DNA of 64,000 nt from Mariniblastus sp. (GTDB lineage Bacteria > Planctomycetota > Planctomycetia > Pirellulales > Pirellulaceae). A program made the position numbers and the translations under genes. The DNA is taken from positions 27,814 through 91,813 of the forward strand of contig JAQXDZ010000029.1 in NCBI GenBank assembly GCA_029251085.1. Reading direction: 5' to 3'. Below, piece by piece: positions 19,591 to 29,095 of the stretch (its first letter is position 1; each line of letters starts with the position of its first letter). Under the pieces are notes generated by a model, which was not told where the DNA came from, did no database searches, and was given only the letters and a program-made list of their open reading frames with translations.

Positions 19591-20418
19591 ATGTCCAGAA
19601 AAACTAGGTCTCTTTCGGTTAAGTCAATTTTTTGTTTACTAAGCGTTTCGGCTATCTGCTTGTTGCTGGTCAGCAACACCACCGAGGCAGAAGAACCGAC
19701 TAATGGCCCACTGGTTACAACCCCCAGTACCCCCGCGACAGCAATAAATAATTCCGGCAAGAATGCTCAGGACGATAGAAAAGCAAAAGTTCCGAAAGGA
19801 GTTGATGTTTACATGGGGCGACGCGTTGCTCAAACCATGCACTACCTCGGAGCCGAATGGCTCATTCGAAATGAACGCGAGCGCGAAGAACGCTGCTCGC
19901 TGATGCTTGCCAACCTTGGCATCCGCAAAGGCATGACGATCTGTGACATGGGCTGCGGAAATGGATTTCACTCGCTTGCGATGGCGAAAATGACTGGCAA
20001 AAATGGGTTGGTTTTAGGTGTCGATGTCCAACCTGAGATGCTTGGTTTTTTACGTGAACGAATGGAGTCAGAGGGACTCGAGAATGTCGTTCCAATTCTC
20101 GGCTCATTCCACAACCCTCATCTCCCCCCGAACACCGTTGACCTTGTACTTATGGTGGACGTCTATCATGAGTTTTCGCACCCAAAAGAAATGCTCGCCT
20201 CAATTCGCAAAAGTTTAAAACCGGACGGGCTTGTCGTACTCGTGGAATACCGTGAAGAAGATCCCAAAGTTCCGATTAAGCCACTTCACAAGATGAGTAA
20301 AAGGCAGGTCAACAAAGAACTCAATGCCAACGGTTTTACACTCGTCAAAGAATTTGACAAATTACCGTGGCAGCACATGATGTTTTTTGGAAAATCAGAT
20401 CTGCCGTTGAATGACTAG
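19591..20418 (+). CDS. Predicted exported class I SAM-dependent methyltransferase
   Basis: The first ~35 residues read as a signal peptide (KSIFCLLSVSAICLLLVSNTTEAEE). They are followed by a Pro/Thr-rich linker to about residue 75 and then a complete Rossmann methyltransferase: motif I MTICDMGCGNGFHSLAMAK, acidic loop LGVDVQPEM, motif III region VDLVLMVDVYHEFSHPKEML, and the later SLKPDGLVVLVEY. The substrate is unknown. SAM is cytoplasmic, so a signal sequence on such an enzyme is unexpected; either the segment is a membrane anchor facing the cytosol or the protein works in another compartment. It follows the permease gene by 63 bp on the same strand and may share its transcript. A short TCTATAACCCAGA direct repeat lies in that spacer. 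Confidence 0.87.
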   Translation: MSRKTRSLSVKSIFCLLSVSAICLLLVSNTTEAEEPTNGPLVTTPSTPATAINNSGKNAQDDRKAKVPKGVDVYMGRRVAQTMHYLGAEWLIRNEREREERCSLMLANLGIRKGMTICDMGCGNGFHSLAMAKMTGKNGLVLGVDVQPEMLGFLRERMESEGLENVVPILGSFHNPHLPPNTVDLVLMVDVYHEFSHPKEMLASIRKSLKPDGLVVLVEYREEDPKVPIKPLHKMSKRQVNKELNANGFTLVKEFDKLPWQHMMFFGKSDLPLND

Positions 20419-20465
20419 TACTCGTTCGGCAACCGGTTGGCAATCCTGGGTCAGGATAAACAGGC

Positions 20466-21275
20466 TCAATATGACGCTTCGGAAAAGAATTTGGTTTTTA
20501 AATCAATTTCTTTTCGCCAACCGTCCAACTCGACCGCGGTATTAACCAATAAAGCCTTGGCTTTCACTTCCTCGCCTTGCCGAAAATAAGATTCGACATC
20601 TTTTTCTAAATCCGAATTTCGCGTGCGACTCAATGTTGCTGACTTAGCTTCTTCGAATTCTTTTGCCACACTCTGGTCGTTTGGATTCATCGCGATGTAG
20701 GTGCGACCGGCAATATCCATCATCCGGTACGACTTCTCAAGCTTCATTACTGCATTCCGATAGTAAACAACCTCTGCCAACTGCTCGTAATCCGTGGAAA
20801 GTATTTCACGAGCCTTCATTAATCGGTTGAAGTTTACTGCGACCAACACCGTCACGAGCAAAAAACCACCAATCATCCCAAACATCACCACTCGCCGGGT
20901 GCGTGACACCTTTCTACTGGCAAGTTGAAACTGGGGCGTAAAATCCTGCTGGTTATCCTTCGACGGCTGCCCCAACAGACTTTTTTCGCCTGATGTTTTT
21001 AGAGTCGGGATCGAAAATTCGAAATCGCCAACATCTGACGGATCTTCCTTTTCAGCGGGGGTGACAGTTACTTTCTGTAACTCGTTCGCCGCCCCTAAAG
21101 CTTCCTTCCCCGAATTCAAATCGCCAGAATGGCTCTCCACCCAAGGTCCCGAAGGAGCCACCACTTTAGGAACGATCTCGACGCTATCGCATTTTGTGCA
21201 GCGCACACGCCGGCCAACAATTTGCTCATCGGCTTTCAGCTTCTTCCCGCAATTTTTGCAACGAAAACGAATCAT
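20466..21275 (-). CDS. Zinc-ribbon, single-pass membrane protein
   Basis: Residues 6-29 form a zinc ribbon with C-x2-C pairs (Cys6/Cys9 and Cys26/Cys29), like those opening many planctomycete regulatory or membrane proteins. A disordered Ser/Pro/Lys-rich stretch follows, then one transmembrane helix near 130-150 (VVMFGMIGGFLLVTVLVAVNF), and a charged alpha-helical C-terminal region (about 150-269) suited to coiled-coil or TPR-like packing. No enzymatic motif is visible. Topology is probably N-terminus inside with the helical domain outside. It is convergent with the methyltransferase gene and about 200 bp after the DUF1501 gene, so it could be the tail of that operon, but its function is unrecognised. 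Confidence 0.75.
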   Translation of the reverse strand: MIRFRCKNCGKKLKADEQIVGRRVRCTKCDSVEIVPKVVAPSGPWVESHSGDLNSGKEALGAANELQKVTVTPAEKEDPSDVGDFEFSIPTLKTSGEKSLLGQPSKDNQQDFTPQFQLASRKVSRTRRVVMFGMIGGFLLVTVLVAVNFNRLMKAREILSTDYEQLAEVVYYRNAVMKLEKSYRMMDIAGRTYIAMNPNDQSVAKEFEEAKSATLSRTRNSDLEKDVESYFRQGEEVKAKALLVNTAVELDGWRKEIDLKTKFFSEASY

Positions 21276-21479
21276 CCAAATCTCAACTGCGTGGTTGATC
21301 TTATTTTTGCCCAGATTCTAACGTGTTCCCTTGTTTCTTCCTAAGCTAATTCCAGCTCAAAAAATTCCGCTGATTATTCCCGATCTTGCGAATTAACTGA
21401 TTCAGCCTCAACCCTCACCCACTTACCGGTAAACAAATTGCAGGTGGGTTCAATGGGAAAACCAAAACACTTTAATCAA

Positions 21480-22970
21480 TCAGGCCAAAATCGACTTTGC
21501 CACATTTCCATGCACATCCGTCAACCGATAATCCCGACCTTGAAATCGATAGGTTAATGCTTCATGGTTGATCCCCAATGTATGCAGTAACGTCGCATTG
21601 AGGTCGTGGACATGCATTGGATCGCGAGTAATGTTGTAACACCAGTCGTCTGTCTCTCCGTAACGGAACCCCTGTTTGATCCCTCCACCAGCCATCCAAA
21701 TTGAGAAACAACGCGGGTGATGGTCGCGTCCAAAGTTACTTTCATTACCACCTTGGCGATAAACCGTCCTTCCAAACTCTCCACCCCAAATCACCAATGT
21801 ATCTTCTAGCATTCCTCGGGCTTTAAGATCCATAATCAATGCCGCCGACCCCTGATCAACCTCTTTCGCAATCTTTCGATGGCGTGAAGGAAGGCCGGAG
21901 TGATGATCCCAGCCGCGATGATAGATTTGAATAAAGCGGACACCTTTTTCAGCCAGTCGTCTCGCCAGCAAACAATTGGCAGCATGCGTCCCAGGCAGCT
22001 TCGCTTCGTCACCGTACAACTTAAAAGTTGACTCGGGTTCACGAGAAATATCTGTCAAATCCGGAACGGATGTTTGCATGCGATAGGCCATCTCGTAAGC
22101 CGCGACTCGTGTATCAATTTCAGGATCACCTACTTGCTGCCTGTGCAGCGAATTTAAACGAGCAAGATCGTCTAACATCTTACGCTGCTGAGCAAGAGTT
22201 TCTCCCGTCGGATCCTTCAAATACAAAACTGGATTCCCCTCACTCCTCAACTTCACTCCCTGATGGTTACTCGGCAGGAATGCCGATCCCCATAAACGAG
22301 AGTAGTTTGGCTGAGCCTGAGGATCACTGTTTTTATCAAGCAGAACAACGTAGGCAGGCAAGTTCTCACTTTCTGACCCCAAACCGTAACTCGTCCAAGC
22401 ACCGATTGAGGGACGCCCCGGTTGCTGATGTCCCGTTTGAAAAAAAGTAATCGCGGGATCATGATTGATCGCTTCGGTGTACATCGAATTAATGATGCAA
22501 ATATCATCAGCGATTTTGTGATGGTGCGGCAGTAGATCACTGATCCACTGGCCACTTTTTCCGTGTTGCCGAAACGGGGCAATCGATTGGGCTGCAGGGA
22601 ATTTTGTTTGTCCGGACGTCATCCCCGTTAACCGCTGGCCATTTCGAATCGAATCCGGCAACTCTTGCCCGTTGAGCTTACTAAGCGTTGGTTTGTGATC
22701 AAAGGTATCGATTTGCGATGGTGCCCCCGACTGGCAAAGATAGATCACTCGTTTCGCCGTGGGTGGGAAATGCACCGGACCAGGTTTTCCCGGACCATAT
22801 CCCGGGCCGTTCGAAGTCGCCAATGATTTTTGCCGGTCATCTAACGCTAGTGCAGACTTTCCCGAACGCATCAACGAATAAAAAGCGGCCATCCCAATTC
22901 CAACTCGAGACGAAGCTCCGAGAAACTGGCGGCGGTTTTGGCGTTGGCAATAATCCTCAAATGGATGCAT
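21480..22970 (-). CDS. DUF1501 protein (alkaline-phosphatase/sulfatase superfamily), Tat-type export
   Basis: The 496-residue protein begins with a twin-arginine-like leader (QNRRQFLGASSRVGIGMAAF). Family landmarks follow: KRVIYLCQSGAPSQIDTFDHKP, SPLL-like SDLLPHHHKIADDICIINSMYTEAINHDPA, GWDHHSGL, LVIWGGEFGRT, and the metal-site-like GRDHHPRCFSIWMAGGG. DUF1501 proteins occur almost always beside DUF1549/DUF1553 proteins in planctomycetes, and their substrate is unknown. The gene starts 5 bp after the stop of the DUF1549/1553 gene, so the two are translationally close. The cluster also carries three sulfatases upstream, which points to sulfated-polymer use. Confidence 0.9.
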   Translation of the reverse strand: MHPFEDYCQRQNRRQFLGASSRVGIGMAAFYSLMRSGKSALALDDRQKSLATSNGPGYGPGKPGPVHFPPTAKRVIYLCQSGAPSQIDTFDHKPTLSKLNGQELPDSIRNGQRLTGMTSGQTKFPAAQSIAPFRQHGKSGQWISDLLPHHHKIADDICIINSMYTEAINHDPAITFFQTGHQQPGRPSIGAWTSYGLGSESENLPAYVVLLDKNSDPQAQPNYSRLWGSAFLPSNHQGVKLRSEGNPVLYLKDPTGETLAQQRKMLDDLARLNSLHRQQVGDPEIDTRVAAYEMAYRMQTSVPDLTDISREPESTFKLYGDEAKLPGTHAANCLLARRLAEKGVRFIQIYHRGWDHHSGLPSRHRKIAKEVDQGSAALIMDLKARGMLEDTLVIWGGEFGRTVYRQGGNESNFGRDHHPRCFSIWMAGGGIKQGFRYGETDDWCYNITRDPMHVHDLNATLLHTLGINHEALTYRFQGRDYRLTDVHGNVAKSILA

Positions 22971-22975
22971 CGGCT

Positions 22976-25900
22976 TTAACCTTTCGTCAAAAATTCACTT
23001 AAATTCATTAACAGCCGAGCCACCTGAGTTAGGGCAGCCAGCTCGGCGCGATCCTTCACAACCGTGAGTTTAATTCCACCAACCCCCAGCGTTTGATCCG
23101 CAGCAGACAAATCCGCTTGGTATTGCTCAAGCCGCTGATAGTAAGTCTCCACGAGGACTTTAAGCTCGGCTTCCGCAGGATCCCGAGAGGTACAACACTT
23201 AAAACCGAACGCAATCTTTGACTCAATCGTGGGTCGACCTGAATCGAGCATTCGCTTCCCTAAAAAACGCGCGGCTTCGACGAATTGCGGATCATGAAGC
23301 ATCACCAATGCCTGCAAGGGAGTGTTGGTGGACGATCGCCGCACCACACAATACTCGCGGCTCGGTGCATCGAACGTCGACATCGACGGAGGAGGTACCG
23401 TGCGTTTCCAAAATGTATAGAGCGTTCGCCGAAGCAATTGCTCCGCCTGGGTCTGATGTGGATAAGCTCGCGAATAACCAGGTCGATTGTTGACTTCCAT
23501 CCACAATCCCTGAGGGTGATAAGGATAGACACTCGCACCCCCGATTTTATGATCAAGCAACCCGCTGACAGCAAGTGAGTTGTCTCGAATTTCCTCGGCA
23601 TCGAGTCTCACTCGCGGGCCTCGCGTTAAAAAGCGATTCTCAGGATCCCATTGAAAACTGGCCTCGGTAATTCGAGACGATTGCATGTAAGTTCGTGAAG
23701 AAACCATCGTCTTTAAAATAGCTTTGACGTCCCATCCCGATTCCATGAACTCAACCGCCAGCCAATCCAGCAGATCAGGATGGCTGGGATACTCGCCTTG
23801 GGCGCCAAAATCTTCGCTGGTTTTCACAATCCCGACTCCGAACAGCCGCTGCCAAAAACGATTAACGCTAACTCGTGCAGTGAGAGGTTGTTTCGAGGAC
23901 ACCAGCCACTGGGCCAGCCCTAATCGGTTTTGCGGCCCGTCTACACCGAGCGTCCCAATCGTCGATGGAACTCCGGGAGTAACAGGACGTTCTTTAATCG
24001 GTTTATCATATTCCCCTCGCTCTAAAACATAGACAGGACGAGGCTGGGGCATTTCCTGCATCACCATCGTGGCCGGTACGACCAATGCCTTTTTTAATTC
24101 CGCGCGGACCGTCTGAAGTTCATTAACGATCTGGCGCATTTCCTTAGAACCCAATCTCATCACTAACAATTCTCTTAATCGGTTTGTTTGCTCGGCGGAT
24201 CGATTTGCGAGGTCAATTGCCAGCAAATCCTCAAGCGGTCCAACCGTGGGTGCGATCGTTGAAGCTGAAACTCGAAATCTTCCGATTTGATGAGAGCCAC
24301 CATAGCGGTGCAACATTTTAATTCGAACCGTTGTCCCACGCGGTATTGGCGTCTCTAAACTGTAGATCGCCAGCCGATTATCGGGACGAACATTTCCGTC
24401 AACCGCCCACCCCGTCGCGTCAACACGTCCGTCAATTGTGAGATCTACCGTGTATCGTTTTTGTTCATAATCGGCACTTGCAGAAGCAATTTTCACTGGT
24501 TCATACAAATCACCATCACCCAATTTCGCCTCCACAATAAATTCAGAAAGTACATAGTTCCCATTAAAACCACGACTTGCAGAACCGTTAACTAGCGAAG
24601 GATCAACCATCGCTTCCAACCGAATTGCCTGAACAGATTGCTTTGTCTCAAAAACAAATTCGTAATCATCCTTAATTGGATTTTCCCCGACCATAAGCAC
24701 GCTTTGGTCTTCCATGATTTTCGGGGTCGCTCCGCCTGAAGAGATGACATTAACCGGCGGCAAAATTTCCCATTTGGCAACCTGCTTACGAACATCACTC
24801 TCCCATTGATTGATGGGCGTTTTTAATTCAGCCAATTTCCCTTCAAGCTTTGCTATTCGCAGTTCCAACTGGTCATGGCCTGCTTTAAGCGGCGAGGCAA
24901 TCACCCGATTGGGAGCAAACCCATTGAGTCCCCGCTCAGGCACGTTGTTAAAGAATGCGTAAAACCGGTAAAAATCTTCCTGCGAAATGGGATCATATTT
25001 GTGATCATGACAACGGGCGCAAGTGAACGTCTGGCCCAACCAAACCGTCGATGCAGTCACGACTCGGTCAATGACATATTCGGTCCGATACTCTTCGTCC
25101 ACCACTCCACCCTCGATCGTGATGGGGTGATTGCGGTTAAAACCAGTCGCCAATCGTGTTTGATCCGTCGCCTCCGGTAGTAAATCTCCAGCAATTTGCT
25201 CGACCGTAAATTGGTCAAATGGCATATTGGTATTGAAGGCATTAATCACCCAGTCTCGCCAAACCCATTGCTTGCGCTCGCGATCGTATTGGTAGCCGCT
25301 GGTATCCGCATACCTCGCCGAGTCCAGCCAAAATCGTGCCATTTGTTCGCCATAATGCTCGCTTGAAAGCAATCGATCCACAACTTTCCCGTAAGCAATC
25401 CTGAGAGGCGATTTATCATTTTCAAACGCTTCAATTTCGGCAAACGAAGGTGGCAAACCTGTCAAATCAAATGTCACTCTCCGGATTAAACTGCTCCGTT
25501 CAGCCACAGCTGACGGCTTGCGATTCTCCCGCATCACACGAGCCACCACAAACGCGTCGATCGCATTAAAGACATCTGCTTGATCTGCAACCTCGGGTAG
25601 CTCCGGACGTTGGGGTGTTTGATACGACCAATGTTTCTCGTAATTGGCGCCCGCCCCAATCCACGCACGTAGAATTTTGACTTCTGCACTGGAGAGCGAG
25701 TGTTTTTGAGAGTCGGGTGGTGGCATTTTCGTATCCGGATCTGCCGTTGTCACCCTCGCAATCAACTCGCTTTTGCTTGGATTTTCAAAATCAAAAACAT
25801 CAAATTCGATCGCCGAAGCACGATCGTCCAACCGTAAATCAGTTGCCTGGCCTTCCTCGCTGGCCCGATCAGGTCCGTGGCACAAAAAACAGCGATCCGA

Positions 25901-26014
25901 AAGGATCGGTCGCACGTCTCGATTGAATTCGACCGTGTCTTCCTGCCCGTAGCTGAGATGAAGGATTGAGATCCAACAACCAAATATGATTCCAACCATT
26001 TTCAAACTAAACAT
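22976..26014 (-). CDS. PSCyt1-DUF1549-DUF1553 planctomycete cytochrome-type protein
   Basis: I begin at ATG 26014, which has GGTGA five bases upstream and opens into a signal peptide (VGIIFGCWISILHLSYG); the open frame reaches a GTG at 26038. A PSCyt1 module at about residues 30-110 has the single C-x-x-C-H heme site RCFLCHGPDRAS. DUF1549 follows (AIDAFVVARV, LIRRVTFDLTGLPPS, DRLLSSEHYGE, WLDSARYADTSGYQYD), then a galactose-binding-like insert around 400-560 and DUF1553 from about 700 (NRLGLAQWLV, RVSVNRFWQRLFGVGIV, GPRVRLDAEEIRDNSLAVSG). In the family it is exported and likely redox-active; the reaction is not established. It lies between the sulfatases and DUF1501 in one operon. Confidence 0.92.
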   Translation of the reverse strand: MFSLKMVGIIFGCWISILHLSYGQEDTVEFNRDVRPILSDRCFLCHGPDRASEEGQATDLRLDDRASAIEFDVFDFENPSKSELIARVTTADPDTKMPPPDSQKHSLSSAEVKILRAWIGAGANYEKHWSYQTPQRPELPEVADQADVFNAIDAFVVARVMRENRKPSAVAERSSLIRRVTFDLTGLPPSFAEIEAFENDKSPLRIAYGKVVDRLLSSEHYGEQMARFWLDSARYADTSGYQYDRERKQWVWRDWVINAFNTNMPFDQFTVEQIAGDLLPEATDQTRLATGFNRNHPITIEGGVVDEEYRTEYVIDRVVTASTVWLGQTFTCARCHDHKYDPISQEDFYRFYAFFNNVPERGLNGFAPNRVIASPLKAGHDQLELRIAKLEGKLAELKTPINQWESDVRKQVAKWEILPPVNVISSGGATPKIMEDQSVLMVGENPIKDDYEFVFETKQSVQAIRLEAMVDPSLVNGSASRGFNGNYVLSEFIVEAKLGDGDLYEPVKIASASADYEQKRYTVDLTIDGRVDATGWAVDGNVRPDNRLAIYSLETPIPRGTTVRIKMLHRYGGSHQIGRFRVSASTIAPTVGPLEDLLAIDLANRSAEQTNRLRELLVMRLGSKEMRQIVNELQTVRAELKKALVVPATMVMQEMPQPRPVYVLERGEYDKPIKERPVTPGVPSTIGTLGVDGPQNRLGLAQWLVSSKQPLTARVSVNRFWQRLFGVGIVKTSEDFGAQGEYPSHPDLLDWLAVEFMESGWDVKAILKTMVSSRTYMQSSRITEASFQWDPENRFLTRGPRVRLDAEEIRDNSLAVSGLLDHKIGGASVYPYHPQGLWMEVNNRPGYSRAYPHQTQAEQLLRRTLYTFWKRTVPPPSMSTFDAPSREYCVVRRSSTNTPLQALVMLHDPQFVEAARFLGKRMLDSGRPTIESKIAFGFKCCTSRDPAEAELKVLVETYYQRLEQYQADLSAADQTLGVGGIKLTVVKDRAELAALTQVARLLMNLSEFLTKG

Positions 26015-26065
26015 TAATTCACCAATTACGCGGACCACGGCTAATCAAACGAATCACGAAGAAAA

Positions 26066-27499
26066 CTATTTTAACCCAAGTTCACTCGAAGCCGATTTTC
26101 GTTTCTTTTTCATCTGGTTTGCCAAATCCTCACGAACCGAGCGATATTCTGATCGATCGGCAACATTTATAAATTCGCCCGGATCGTTTTTCAAATCGTA
26201 TAGTTCCGTCCCCTTTGCTCCTTGAGCCCATTCTGTATAGCGATAACTGCCATTTCTTAGACTGGCGCCTTTACGCGTAGAAACAGAAAAAACCGTATCC
26301 TTAGTCCACAAATCTGTTTCCACATCGTTGAGAATTGGCACCATACTTTTTCCCTGAATGTATTTTGGCGGAGACAACTGACAAAGAGAACTAACGGTTG
26401 GATAGAGATCAATCAACTCACACATGTGTTGCGTTGATCTCCCATGAAACTTGCTTAACCAGGGCGCACTGAAAATAAACGGGACTCTGGTAGTCTCTTC
26501 GAACAAATGCTGCTTTTGCCATTTATGATGTTCGCCCAAGTGATAACCGTGATCACTGGTAAACACAACGAGCGTTTTTTGTTTCAAATCCAGTTCATCG
26601 AGGGCATCTAACAGACGCCCCACTTGAAAATCCATGTGGCTGACGCACCCATAGTAAGCACTCAAAATACCGGGCATTTGTTCGGTTGTAATTTTCAAAG
26701 ATTCGTTTGTTTTGTATGTTTTCGTCGGCTGACCCACATCCTCGAGATCATCGGCGGGCACTTCGGGCAAAACCATTTCCTGCTCAGGGTACATTCTGAA
26801 ATATGCCTCGGGCGCGACTAACGGCACGTGTGGCCGCACAAATCCACAGGCGATAAAAAATGGCTCTTCCCGATGTTTCTTCATCAGTTCAATCGTCTTG
26901 GTTGCCGCCAAACCATCGGCCATTGCCAGGTCACCATCGGTCGCCTCAACCCGCTGAAATGTTTGACTCGCTTTCCAACCCGGCGAATGTTGAATCGTCT
27001 TGCCGGGCAAATTCTGCTCACCGCATTGAATATTGTAGGTCTCGCCCCATGATTGCGGATCGTCTGCAATCGCAGTCCCATCGATCACTTCCTGCGGAAT
27101 TCCCATGTGGTAGATTTTCCCAACCCGGGCAACATAGTATCCGTTATTCAAAAATAATTGAGGAAGGGTAACCGCTTTAGGGCGATACTTGCGAAAGATC
27201 GTTGTGTTTTGCAAGTCGCCTGTACTGTACGGATACAGCCCATTCATCATCGACGAACGCGAGGCGCCGCAGACAGGAAACTGACAGTACATTCGATGAA
27301 AGCTAACCCCCCGGCGGGCAAGCCGATCCAGATTCGGTGTCTTGCATTGAGGATGCCCAAATCCACTAAGTGCTGTGTTCAGGTCGTCCGACATAATCAA
27401 GAGGACATTAGGGCGGGCAGGGGCTTCGTCTGCCATCAACTCAACCGGTGCCGCTAAAAACCAAATCAGACCCAAAAACATTACACCGCGACACACCAT
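26066..27499 (-). CDS. Exported sulfatase, iduronate-2-sulfatase-like
   Basis: The start at ATG 27499 has a strong AGAGGTC Shine-Dalgarno and opens a signal peptide (GVMFLGLIWFLAAPVELMA). An upstream frame to 27574 adds residues ahead of the signal and is rejected. Metal site NVLLIMSDDLN is at the mature N-terminus, and the formylglycine signature is CGASRSSMMNG near residue 76, a C-x-A-x-R variant of the usual C-x-P-x-R. FTSDHGYHLGEHHKWQKQHLFEE carries the remaining metal and substrate residues. Closest resemblance is to iduronate-2-sulfatase-type enzymes (SulfAtlas S1_7-like). It should hydrolyse sulfate esters on polysaccharides outside the cytoplasm after activation by a formylglycine-generating enzyme, which is not in this window. 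Confidence 0.92.
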   Translation of the reverse strand: MVCRGVMFLGLIWFLAAPVELMADEAPARPNVLLIMSDDLNTALSGFGHPQCKTPNLDRLARRGVSFHRMYCQFPVCGASRSSMMNGLYPYSTGDLQNTTIFRKYRPKAVTLPQLFLNNGYYVARVGKIYHMGIPQEVIDGTAIADDPQSWGETYNIQCGEQNLPGKTIQHSPGWKASQTFQRVEATDGDLAMADGLAATKTIELMKKHREEPFFIACGFVRPHVPLVAPEAYFRMYPEQEMVLPEVPADDLEDVGQPTKTYKTNESLKITTEQMPGILSAYYGCVSHMDFQVGRLLDALDELDLKQKTLVVFTSDHGYHLGEHHKWQKQHLFEETTRVPFIFSAPWLSKFHGRSTQHMCELIDLYPTVSSLCQLSPPKYIQGKSMVPILNDVETDLWTKDTVFSVSTRKGASLRNGSYRYTEWAQGAKGTELYDLKNDPGEFINVADRSEYRSVREDLANQMKKKRKSASSELGLK

Positions 27500-27610
27500 A
27501 GCCTGACCTCTTGTTACTTCGTTTGAATGATTGAGTCTAACAAATTCTTTGTTAGCGATTTTGTTTGGGCTCATGACAACAAGCCCCTTACCTAAATGGC
27601 AGAGAGAACA

Positions 27611-29095
27611 TTAACCCCCGGACTTCTTTTTCGTCTTTCCTGGGTTAGCACGCTTTGATTTCCAGAGATTAATTTTGTCGACATCGTTTTTTGATGGAGC
27701 TCCCCGGGCGCTTCTTCCAGACTCAACATCGTTTACTAATTGATCCAACAGTTTTTTCGCGACATCCGGTTGTTGACGGTAAAGATTATCTTGCTCTCGT
27801 GGATCCTTCGCCAGATTATAAAGTTGTGCCTCCTCAGAATCCGCTCCCATCTCTTTTTCTTTGGGTGAACTCCAGCCACCAGACCCTCGAGCCAGTAACA
27901 ACTTCCAGTCTCCCGAACGATACGCAAAGTGCCCGGATATCGAATGGTGGACTACGCCGGCGCGGTTGGATTCAATTTGATTCCCAAATAAAGCCGGTAA
28001 AAAACTGACACTATCTTCACAACTGCCCGGAGGTACCTGTACACCAAGTACTTCTACAGCCGTTCGGAAGAAATCGGTCAAACAGATCAACTGTGAACAT
28101 TGTGATCCGGGAGTAACTTTCCCAGGCCATCGAACAATGAACGGAACACGATGACCGCCGTCCCAGATATCAGCCTTCGACCCTCGCATCTCACCACTTA
28201 CCTTGTGCCCCTGCTCAGCCAGTCCTTTAATGTCAGCCGCCTTAGAACAGCCATTGTCACTCGTAAAAATCACAAGTGTATTTTCGCTGAAACCTTGAGC
28301 TTGTAGAGCCTTCGAAATTTCCCCAACGGCGTGATCCGTCTGCATGACAAAGTCACCATAATCTCCCAGTCCACTCATCCCAACCCAACGCCCTGTTGGC
28401 ACGATCGGAGTGTGGGGCGACCCAAGTGGGACGTAAAGAAAAAATGGTTTTTCCTTTCCCTTGCGAGAATTAATATAGTCGACACTCTTTTTTGTCACTC
28501 GGGGAAGAAAATTCTCAACTGGATCATGTTCAATCACTTCCCCGTTTTCAATGATTGCCTCCATACTGCGAGCATGGTGAATTCCATGAAAATAATCAAA
28601 CCCTCGATGAACCGGGCCGTCAGGAATGGTCGATCCCACCGGTGGCACTGCTTTTCCTTTCGCCTTCAGGCGTTTCCTCGTTTGGGGATCGAGATACTCA
28701 AAATTTAAATGCCACTTTCCAATGATGGCAGTATCGTATCCTTGAGTTCGATAAAACCCGGCAACCGTCGGTCGATCTTCTGCAATCAAGCATGGAGAAA
28801 ACCCCTGAACAACTCCTTTTTGCAACTTGGTTCTCCAACTGTAACGCCCAGTCAAAAGACCGTAGCGAGTCGGCGTGCACACGGAGGATCCGGAGTGAGC
28901 ATCAGTGAAAATCATCCCCTCGGTGGCCAACTGATCAACGTGGGGAGTTTTTATCTTGCCGTGTTCAGGATTCAAACATTGCACATCCCCGTACCCAAGA
29001 TCATCGCAAATAATAAAAACGACATTAGGCTGCTCCTGCCCGAAGGCTGGGACAGCGAGTAAGAGGAATGCAATTATGGCGAAAGGAATTTTCAT
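27611..29095 (-). CDS. Exported arylsulfatase
   Basis: The 494-residue product has a signal peptide (IPFAIIAFLLLAVPAFG), metal site PNVVFIICDDLGYGD, and formylglycine motif SVCTPTRYGLLTGRYSWRT with Cys near residue 70. Further hallmarks are AIIGKWHLNFEYL and IFTSDNGC. The C-terminus is basic (KSKRANPGKTKKKSGG). It is a type I (S1) arylsulfatase-A-like enzyme; the exact sulfated substrate is unknown. Its ATG overlaps the TGA of the upstream sulfatase gene by four bases (ATGA), which indicates translational coupling. Confidence 0.93.
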   Translation of the reverse strand: MKIPFAIIAFLLLAVPAFGQEQPNVVFIICDDLGYGDVQCLNPEHGKIKTPHVDQLATEGMIFTDAHSGSSVCTPTRYGLLTGRYSWRTKLQKGVVQGFSPCLIAEDRPTVAGFYRTQGYDTAIIGKWHLNFEYLDPQTRKRLKAKGKAVPPVGSTIPDGPVHRGFDYFHGIHHARSMEAIIENGEVIEHDPVENFLPRVTKKSVDYINSRKGKEKPFFLYVPLGSPHTPIVPTGRWVGMSGLGDYGDFVMQTDHAVGEISKALQAQGFSENTLVIFTSDNGCSKAADIKGLAEQGHKVSGEMRGSKADIWDGGHRVPFIVRWPGKVTPGSQCSQLICLTDFFRTAVEVLGVQVPPGSCEDSVSFLPALFGNQIESNRAGVVHHSISGHFAYRSGDWKLLLARGSGGWSSPKEKEMGADSEEAQLYNLAKDPREQDNLYRQQPDVAKKLLDQLVNDVESGRSARGAPSKNDVDKINLWKSKRANPGKTKKKSGG

